The position numbers and the translations under genes are program-made. DNA of 7,759 nucleotides from JAKBCQ01 sp021807585 (GTDB lineage Bacteria > Planctomycetota > Planctomycetia > Isosphaerales > Isosphaeraceae): NCBI GenBank assembly GCA_027325115.1, contig DAHWFG010000266.1, forward strand, positions 1-7,759, in the 5' to 3' direction. Shown piece by piece: positions 1 through 5,534 of the stretch. Every line of letters starts with the position of its first letter. Within the stretch, counting starts at the first letter, position 1. The notes under the pieces were generated by a model that was given only the letters and a program-made list of their open reading frames with translations, made no database searches and had not been told where the DNA came from.

Positions 1-106
1 AAAAAATCTTTTTTTCCGTGATGCGTTTTGGCGTCTCACTACGCATTGAGGGGTGAAGGAAACGTTTTGCGGAGATCGCTGAACCACGAATCGACGAGGC
101 CAAGCC
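1..106 (+). promoter_or_regulatory. Leader of the kinase pseudogene with small hairpin and RBS
   Basis: This stretch has no gene of its own. It opens with an A6-TC-T7 tract. A perfect 6-bp inverted repeat, ATGCGT (21-26) and ACGCAT (41-46), encloses a 14-nt loop and could form a hairpin or a protein-binding dyad. The heptamer CGTTTTG occurs at 24-30 and again at 63-69. A purine-rich run lies at 48-62. GAGG at 96-99 sits 7 nt before the ATG at 107 and is a good Shine-Dalgarno sequence, which supports that start for the ancestral kinase. I see no convincing sigma-70 promoter. The elements are seen directly; their function is inferred. Confidence 0.4.
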
Positions 107-2618
107 ATGACCGAGGAATCGATCTTCCACGCCGCTCTCAAACGATCAACCCCCGCCGATCAAGCCCAATTCCTCGATCAGGCTTGCGTCTCCGACGCCG
201 CGCTTCGACGCATTACTGATCGCCCACGAAGGCTCGGCCGAGCTCATCGAAGGACTCGACCCCGTCGATTTATTCGCCTCCGCGCCGTCGCCAACATCGA
301 CGCAAACATCGACTTCCACCGATCCCGCGACATCGGCCTTCGTTCCTCAATCCCAACCCCAACATGCGCCAAGCGACGCCGCGACCGAACTGGAAACGCG
401 ATCGGAGCGACCCCCCGGCTCGAACTCCACCGTCGCAGCCGGCGAAGATTATCGCGGATCGGCGGGAGATCGCCGCAACGGCGATTCGATCAAAATTCTC
501 GAAGGTCCCGGCAGCCGCATCGGTTCATATAAATTGATTCAAAACATCGGCGAAGGCGGCATGGGCGTCGTCTTCATGGCCGAGCAAGAAAAGCCCGTCC
601 GCCGCAAGGTCGCGCTCAAGATCATCAAGCCCGGCATGGACACGAATCAGGTCGTGGCGCGGTTCGAGGCCGAACGCCAGGCGCTCGCGATGATGGATCA
701 TCAGAACATCGCACGCGTTTTCGAAGCCGGAGCGACCGACACCGGCAGGCCGTATTTCGTGATGGAACTCGTTTGCGGCAAGCCGATCATCGAGTTTTGT
801 GACGGGCGACAAATGTCGCCGCGGTAACGTCTCGAACTCTTTATCTCTGTGTGCAAGGCGATCCAACACGCTCATCAAAAGGATATCATTCACCGTAATA
901 TTAAACCGTCGAACGTGTTGGTGACGATTCAGGACGGCAAGCCCGTTCCCAATGTCACCGATTTCGGCGTCGCCAAGGCGGTCGATCAAAGCCTGACCGA
1001 AAAGACTTTGTTCACCCAGCACGGCGCTTTAGTGTGAACATTAGAACATATTGGCCGATAACAGGCCGAGGCGGGGGGGATCGATATCGATACGCGTAGC
1101 GATATTTACTCGTTGGGAGTGCTTTTATACGAATTGCTCACGGGTTCGACTCCGATCGAGAAGGTTCGGTTGCGGCGGGCCGCGTACGGCGAGGTTTTGC
1201 GGCGGATTCGCGATGAGGAGCCCCCCAAGCCGAGCACTCGGCTAAGCGAATCGGGCGACGCTTTGCCGTCGATCGCCGCGGTTCGTCGGACCGAGCCGTC
1301 CAAACTGACGAAGCTGATGCGCGGCGAGATCGATTGGATCGTGATGAAATCGCTCGAGAAGGACCGAAAGCGACGGTACGAGACCGCGAACGCTTTTACG
1401 CGCGATATCGGCGGGACCGCCGTCGACTTCTTACAAGCTGCGGAAGTTCGCGCGCAAGCACCGCGAGGCGCTCGCGACGGCAAGCGCTTTCGCCCTGGTG
1501 TTGATCGCGGCGACTTTAATCAGCGTCGTTTCGGCGATTCTGGCGTCCAAGGCCGAACGGCGATCGCGGATCGATCGCGATCGCGCTGGCGACCGAGGCG
1601 AAGGCGAAGGCCGACCGCGACGGCGAAACCAAGGCGAGGATAAGCGCCGAGAAATCCGAAAAAGAAGCCCGCGCCCAACTCAAAATGCTTGAATTGATAA
1701 ACACGTTTTTAACAAATGACTTGTTGACGCAAGCCGAGCCCGCGAACAACGCTCCGGAGGACAAGGTGACTTTGATCGAGGTTCTCGATCGCGCCGCCGA
1801 AAAGGTGGGCGAGCGATACAAGAGCGATCCCGGGCTCGAGATCGCGATGCGAAAAGCGATCGCGAATACGTACTATGCGTTGGGCTCGATCGCCAAGGCC
1901 GAGGGGCAGTGGCAAGCCGTTCACGATCGCGCCGCGTCCTCGCCCGGCGTGGATCGTCGAGAGCTCTGGTTGTCGCTGAGCGAACGAGGACACATGGCGT
2001 TTCACTTCGGCAGGTATAAAGAGGCGGTCGAGCTTTGCCGCGGTGACCTAGATGGAATGGAGCGATTGCTCGGGCCCGACCTCAATGAGACGCTGATCAG
2101 CCGCAACAACCTCGCATCTGCTTATGAATCGCAGAAGCAGTGTGAAAAGGCCGAGCCGATCCGTCGCTCTCTACTCGAACGAGCACGCCGATCCGCTCCC
2201 GCCGAAAGCCCGGAGATCGCAGCCGCTCTCGCAGGGCTCGGCAAGAACTTGCTCATGGAAGGAAAGCCCGCCGAATCCGAACCGTTCCTCCGCGAGTGTT
2301 TGGCGATCCGCGAAAAGAAGCTCGCCGACGATTGGACACGGTTTAACGCCATGAGCCTGCTCGTCGCCGCTCTGCTCGGACAAAAGCAGTACGCCGACGC
2401 CGAGCCGCTTTCGATTCAAGTATATGAAGGCATGAAAGTTCGCGTATCCATAATTCCCCCCGCAATGCAATTTCAATATTCCCGAAGCCGCGGCGCGGAT
2501 CGTTTCGCTTTACGAAGCGTGGGGCAAGCCCGAAAAGTCCGCCGAATGGAGGGAAAAGATCAGAGCGGCGTCGCCGGAGGCGAAGCCCGATTCCAAACCC
2601 AAACCCGCGCCGAAGTGA
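107..2618 (+). pseudogene. Decayed transmembrane Ser/Thr protein kinase with TPR repeats
   Basis: The intact form would be a membrane-anchored PknB-like kinase with a TPR sensor or partner-binding part. The reading runs 107 to about 203, then shifts into the frame of 204-1410, then 1411-1584, then 1586 to about 2460, and last to TGA 2616-2618. The kinase part keeps the Gly-rich loop (549-572), the VALK lysine (618-620), DFG (960-968) and the D-I-Y-S-L-G segment (from 1101). The HRD aspartate is Asn (AAT 897-899). In-frame stops lie at 825-827, 1035-1037 and 1059-1061, and the last two destroy the activation segment, where this family has GTLEYMSPEQ. About ten codons are missing near 1410. A membrane helix follows (about 1459-1554), then TPR-like repeats (about 1990-2430). 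RBS and ATG are intact, so the loss is downstream. Planctomycetes carry many paralogues, so decay of one copy is plausible. I am sure of the family and of the disruption. Confidence 0.93.
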
Positions 2619-2654
2619 TTGAAGAATTTCGATCCGATAATTACAAGAATACTA

Positions 2655-2668
2655 TTATTATATAATAA
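2655..2668. repeat. Perfect 14-bp AT palindrome after the pseudogene
   Basis: TTATTATATAATAA is its own reverse complement and lies 37 bp after the ancestral stop of the kinase gene. It could be a degenerate terminator stem, but it has no GC pairs and no following U-tract, so a classical rho-independent terminator is unlikely. An AT-rich protein site or chance in AT-rich DNA are alternatives. Confidence 0.45.
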
Positions 2669-2687
2669 CATTTGAGCTATCCACGGT

Positions 2688-2763
2688 GAATCCGAATTCA
2701 TTAGAAATAATAGTCATTCATATTCGCAATTTTTATTTTATGAGGGTCGGGAATCCGAATTCA
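2688..2763. repeat. Pair of 13-bp dyad-symmetric direct repeats, 63 bp apart
   Basis: GAATCCGAATTCA occurs exactly at 2688-2700 and at 2751-2763. Each copy is an imperfect dyad: GAAT, four bases, ATTC. The first copy extends to TGAAT-N4-ATTCA (2687-2700). The start-to-start distance of 63 bp is six turns of B-DNA, so both copies would face the same side of the helix. The AT-rich stretch between them holds the only promoter-like match in the interval. This arrangement suits a pair of operators for a repressor or activator of the downstream efflux gene. That role is inferred; the repeat itself is certain. Confidence 0.6.
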
Positions 2764-2769
2764 GGCGGA

Positions 2770-2781
2770 TCGCTCGAGCGA
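2770..2781. repeat. Perfect 12-bp palindrome
   Basis: TCGCTCGAGCGA equals its own reverse complement and begins 7 nt after the second GAATCCGAATTCA copy. It may be a protein-binding dyad. In CG-rich DNA with frequent CGA/TCG words a chance palindrome is also possible. Confidence 0.45.
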
Positions 2782-2828
2782 CACGAAAACGATACAAACC
2801 TCACGTAATCCGTCCGATCTCCACCAAA

Positions 2829-2886
2829 GTCGGCGCGAGTTATTGCCGATAATACCGACGGGGCTCGTTACAACGGTCGCGCCGAC
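2829..2886 (+). repeat. 10-bp inverted repeat with 38-nt spacer
   Basis: GTCGGCGCGA (2829-2838) is the exact reverse complement of TCGCGCCGAC (2877-2886). In RNA these arms could close a large stem-loop in the 5' leader of the efflux lipoprotein gene. The enclosed segment holds a smaller inverted repeat, TTAT (2840-2843) with ATAA (2849-2852). Function is unknown. The repeat is seen directly. Confidence 0.5.
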
Positions 2887-2897
2887 CGAATCGTCAT

Positions 2898-2935
2898 CGC
2901 GTGGAAATCGCGCAGGAACACGTCGTTTCCACGCG
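2898..2935 (+). promoter_or_regulatory. 10-bp inverted repeat abutting the RBS of the efflux gene
   Basis: CGCGTGGAAA (2898-2907) and TTTCCACGCG (2926-2935) are exact reverse complements with an 18-nt loop. The stem ends 2 nt before the Shine-Dalgarno GGAG (2938-2941). It could be a leader hairpin that affects ribosome access or mRNA stability, or an operator overlapping the start region. No U-tract follows, so it is not a simple intrinsic terminator. The position and perfect pairing are observed; regulation is inferred. Confidence 0.5.
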
Positions 2936-2937
2936 CC

Positions 2938-2941
2938 GGAG
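2938..2941 (+). promoter_or_regulatory. Ribosome binding site that fixes the efflux lipoprotein start
   Basis: GGAG ends 7 nt before the ATG at 2949. It favours that ATG over the in-frame GTG at 2901, which lies inside the hairpin arm and would put 16 residues ahead of a normal lipoprotein signal peptide. Confidence 0.7.
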
Positions 2942-2948
2942 TTCGATC

Positions 2949-4478
2949 ATGCCCCGAAGGCAAGCGACCAAATTCGCCGCAATTCTTGTGCTCTATACAA
3001 TTTGCGGATGCGCCGCACACGAGGTTCAGCCCGAATACGCCGAGGTTGAACATAACCTCGAATCGGCCATCCACAGGCCTCCGCAATCGATTCCCCCGCA
3101 CGACCCCGCCGCGGTCGCGCTCGATCCCGCTCCCGTCCCCGCCGAGCTTGAGGGAAAACGGCCCGTCGACGATTACATCAGGCGGGCGATCCACGAGAAC
3201 CGCAACGTCCAGGCCGCCTGGGCGAACGTCCAGGCGATGCGCGAACGGATCCCCCAGGCCGTCGCGCTCGAAGACCCGATGTTCCAAAACGTCATCTGGC
3301 CCGTCCCATCGATATCACCTCAATATAGCATTATGGGTTATATGCCCTATGACACGATGATCACCCAAAGCTTCCCCTGGTTCGGCACGCTACGCCTCCG
3401 CGGGCAAGTCGCCGATCAGGACGCCAAGGTCGCGATCGCCGAACTCGCCGCCGCCGAACTCGAAACCGTCGCCGAGGTCAAACGCGCATATTACGACCTC
3501 CATTATGCCGAGAAATCGCTCGCGATCCTCAACCGAAACCGCGATCTCGCCGAACAATTTGTCGAAATCTCCAAAGAACGAGTGCGCACCGGCGGCAACG
3601 CTCAGGACGTGTATCGAGCGCAAATCGGCCTCGAAGAGCTTCAAAACGAAATCACCCAGGCCGATCAATCGCTCAAATCCGCCCGCGCCGCGCTCGCCGA
3701 ACAGCTTCATATCAGCCCCGAGGCCGAACTGGGAACGATCGACGAAGCTCGGGTAACACAAACACCTAAACATGTCGACGAACTTTACCGACTCGCCGCG
3801 GCGGCTCGTCCTGAACTTCAGGGGCGATTGAGCGCGATCGCACGCGATCGACAAGAGGTCGAACTCGCGAAAAAACGCTATTATCCCAACTTCACCTTGG
3901 GACTTACCGCGTGGGCGATGGAGCGGAACAACGCCGCGTCGACGACGCTCCGATCGAACCCCAACGATAACTTCGGCATGGTGTTCAACTTAAACCTGCC
4001 GATCTACCGCAACAAGCTCGACGCGGGCCTCCGCGAGGCTCAATTCAAAGCCGTCGCCGATTCCAGAAAATACGACGCCGATCGTGATAAAACATACCGT
4101 GAAATTAAAGAATTGTTCGTTCAAATCAAAGCTCAACGTGAAATTCTGGCGATGTTTGAACAGAACATTTATCCCAAAAGCAAGCAGGCGCTCGATCTGG
4201 CTTCGACCGATTACGAGGTCGCCAAGCTCGATTTTCTTTCATTGATCACCGCGTGGCGCGGCGTGTTGCAGGTCGAGCTCCAGATCGCGCGGTTCGAGGC
4301 CGAGATCGGCAAGGCGGTCGCAAGCCTCGAACGAGTCGTCGGCTGCGAGGTTAACGAACACCCGAACAACCCCGACGCCGTCGTTCCCCCGGCGGAAGGC
4401 GCCGGACCCTTCGCAAAAGAAGCCAAAAACACCGCGGAAAAGCCGTCGTCGATATCGTCCCAACCCGGCGATAAATAA
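2949..4478 (+). CDS. TolC-family outer-membrane efflux lipoprotein (CusC/CzcC type)
   Basis: The product (509 aa) is an outer-membrane factor: a trimer of this fold forms the channel that lets a tripartite pump export metals, drugs or other solutes across the outer membrane. The ATG at 2949 gives a lipoprotein signal: basic MPRRQ, a hydrophobic stretch, then lipobox I-C-G-C with the lipidated Cys at 21 and Ala at +2, which suits outer-membrane sorting. Two OEP repeats follow, at about residues 73-260 and 280-465. The first includes a long helical run (about 158-255) with VKRAYYDL. The second includes YYPNFTLG, the strand-like FNLNLPIYRNK and helices through ASLERVVG. The tail after about 470 is Pro/Ala/Lys-rich. 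Length is normal for the family. No fusion protein or RND/ABC pump gene lies nearby in this window, so the partner and substrate are unknown. The family call is firm; the metal-type assignment is by resemblance only. Confidence 0.93.
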   Translation: MPRRQATKFAAILVLYTICGCAAHEVQPEYAEVEHNLESAIHRPPQSIPPHDPAAVALDPAPVPAELEGKRPVDDYIRRAIHENRNVQAAWANVQAMRERIPQAVALEDPMFQNVIWPVPSISPQYSIMGYMPYDTMITQSFPWFGTLRLRGQVADQDAKVAIAELAAAELETVAEVKRAYYDLHYAEKSLAILNRNRDLAEQFVEISKERVRTGGNAQDVYRAQIGLEELQNEITQADQSLKSARAALAEQLHISPEAELGTIDEARVTQTPKHVDELYRLAAAARPELQGRLSAIARDRQEVELAKKRYYPNFTLGLTAWAMERNNAASTTLRSNPNDNFGMVFNLNLPIYRNKLDAGLREAQFKAVADSRKYDADRDKTYREIKELFVQIKAQREILAMFEQNIYPKSKQALDLASTDYEVAKLDFLSLITAWRGVLQVELQIARFEAEIGKAVASLERVVGCEVNEHPNNPDAVVPPAEGAGPFAKEAKNTAEKPSSISSQPGDK

Positions 4479-4500
4479 CATAATTCATATAATAATGTTA
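4476..4500. terminator. Weak hairpin in the convergent gap, possible bidirectional terminator
   Basis: TAACAT (4476-4481, starting at the efflux gene stop) pairs with ATGTTA (4495-4500) across a 13-nt AT-rich loop. It lies in the 38-bp space between two convergent genes, where a terminator is expected. The stem is short and AT-rich and lacks a clear U-tract, so this is weak evidence. Confidence 0.25.
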
Positions 4501-4516
4501 GCATAGCTTCTGATTC

Positions 4517-5521
4517 TCAGTTAATCGATTGTGATATTATTTTCATCTGACGGAGCCAATCGATCGCGTCGTCAAGCGATTGATCGATCGGCCGCGGCGC
4601 CAGACCGAGCACGGAGAGGCTTTCGGTCGCGTCGAAATGCATCGTTCTTCGCGTCAACTTAACTCCCGTCACGGTCGCCTGGGGGGATTTTCCCGTCACA
4701 TAATCGGCCCATGATTCGCTTGCGTAAGCAAACGCCAAAGCCAAGGCGTACGGCACGCGCACCCTGGGAACGCGAGAGCCCGTTCGTTGCGCAACCTTGT
4801 TCAATAGCTCCAAGAGCGTCAGGTTTGTTCCACCGAGCAGATAGCGCCTTCCCGGCCGGCCGATTTCAACCGCCTTGATCATCCCGAGAGCGATATCGCG
4901 AACGTCGATCAGGTTGAGCGTGCAATCCATGATCGCGGGAAGCTTACCGAGAGCGAAATCGAGGATCAGCCGGGTAGGGGGGGATAAGCCGCGGTCGCCG
5001 GGTCCGACTGGCATCGTCGGATTGACGACGACGATCGACTCGCCGGCGCGACCCCGCGCGATCGCCTCGTTCTCGGCCAGTAATTTGGATAAACAGTAAG
5101 GGCCGACCGTATCTTTTGGAGAAATATGGATATCGGCGCCGATCGGCGCGGTTTGTTTCGCACGCGTGAGAATGCTTTCAGTACTCGCGTGCAAAATCCG
5201 CTCGGCGCCCGCGGCTCTCGCCTGATCGAGCACGTGGATCGTTCCGCGATGATTCACCGCGTCGAATTCGCGCCGATCGCGCGCCCATAAATTCGGATTC
5301 GCGGCGAGATGATAAACCGAGCGCGCTCCATCGAACGCGTGCTTAAGCGATTCGCGATCGCGAATATCCGCGCGAATGATCTCGACCCCCTCCGGCAGAT
5401 GATCAACCCGCGCCTCCGGACGCTCGATCACGCGAACACGATCGCCCCGAGCGACCAAAAGCTCGACCAAATGCGAGCCGATAAAACCGGCTCCGCCGGT
5501 TACCACCGTAAAATCATTCAC
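4517..5521 (-). CDS. HpnA-like NAD(P)-dependent sugar epimerase/reductase (extended SDR)
   Basis: The 334-aa product is a complete extended short-chain dehydrogenase/reductase, expected in the cytoplasm, acting on a nucleotide sugar or a related hydroxy/keto compound. The Rossmann fingerprint TGGAGFIGSH is at residues 8-17. D52 ends the ADIRD segment, HLAAN is at 71-75, the catalytic Ser/Thr region HASTES at 111-116, and the YxxxK pair is Y142 and K146. The stretch VNPTMPVGPGD (166-176) and the following NLIDVRDIA and YLLGGTNLTL resemble HpnA, the hopanoid-associated epimerase, more than GalE; dihydroflavonol-reductase-like enzymes are the next alternative. The start is GTG at 5521, with only a weak GGAT-rich RBS, overlapping the end of the upstream gene. 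It lies 13 nt after the membrane glycosyltransferase and is probably cotranscribed and translationally coupled. No other hopanoid genes are in view, so the pathway is unproven. Confidence 0.88.
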   Translation of the reverse strand: MNDFTVVTGGAGFIGSHLVELLVARGDRVRVIERPEARVDHLPEGVEIIRADIRDRESLKHAFDGARSVYHLAANPNLWARDRREFDAVNHRGTIHVLDQARAAGAERILHASTESILTRAKQTAPIGADIHISPKDTVGPYCLSKLLAENEAIARGRAGESIVVVNPTMPVGPGDRGLSPPTRLILDFALGKLPAIMDCTLNLIDVRDIALGMIKAVEIGRPGRRYLLGGTNLTLLELLNKVAQRTGSRVPRVRVPYALALAFAYASESWADYVTGKSPQATVTGVKLTRRTMHFDATESLSVLGLAPRPIDQSLDDAIDWLRQMKIISQSIN

Positions 5522-5534
5522 AATCCAATATCCG

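Larger units (their letters stand above)
2619..2948. other. Gene-free interval rich in palindromes and repeats
   Basis: This 330-bp gap between the pseudogene and the efflux lipoprotein holds no credible coding sequence. Its left half (about 2630-2745) is AT-rich, unlike the surrounding genes, and its right half is GC-rich. It holds a 14-bp AT palindrome, two copies of a 13-bp dyad-symmetric direct repeat, a 12-bp palindrome and two 10-bp inverted repeats, each listed separately. A weak sigma-70-like match, TAGTCA (2711-2716), 17-nt spacer, TATTTT (2734-2739), lies between the two direct repeats. It matches consensus at only 4 of 6 positions in each box and is a guess. Confidence 0.6.

Noticed and set aside
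1..17. Rho-independent terminator of an upstream gene (A6-TC-T7)
   Set aside because: The A and T runs leave only a 2-nt loop and no GC stem is visible. The window starts here, so any stem further left cannot be seen.
525..1022. 165-codon open frame on the minus strand
   Set aside because: It lies opposite the kinase domain, whose plus-strand translation has clear kinase motifs. The minus translation has no recognisable domain and is a shadow.
107..2618. Programmed frameshifting or stop readthrough keeping the kinase functional
   Set aside because: Four shifts, three stops, a missing linker and loss of the catalytic Asp and SPE block are too many for recoding.
1685..2665. Independent TPR protein starting at ATG 1685
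   Set aside because: There is no Shine-Dalgarno before the ATG, the reading continues in frame upstream to about 1586 as the family's linker, and its last 60 or so codons are the wrong frame after the C6 slip. It is the tail of the broken kinase gene.
2688..2763. Small mobile element flanked by target-site duplications
   Set aside because: The 50-bp segment between the 13-bp repeats has no terminal inverted repeats and no coding capacity, and each repeat is itself dyad-symmetric, which fits a binding site better.
2901..2948. GTG at 2901 as the efflux lipoprotein start
   Set aside because: It adds 16 residues before a textbook lipoprotein signal, has no RBS, and lies in the hairpin arm. ATG 2949 has GGAG at 7 nt.
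4972..4983. G-quadruplex or slippage site at the G-rich run GGGTAGGGGGGG
   Set aside because: The frame of the epimerase is intact across it and matches the family on both sides; a fourth nearby G-tract is distant, so evidence for a quadruplex is thin.
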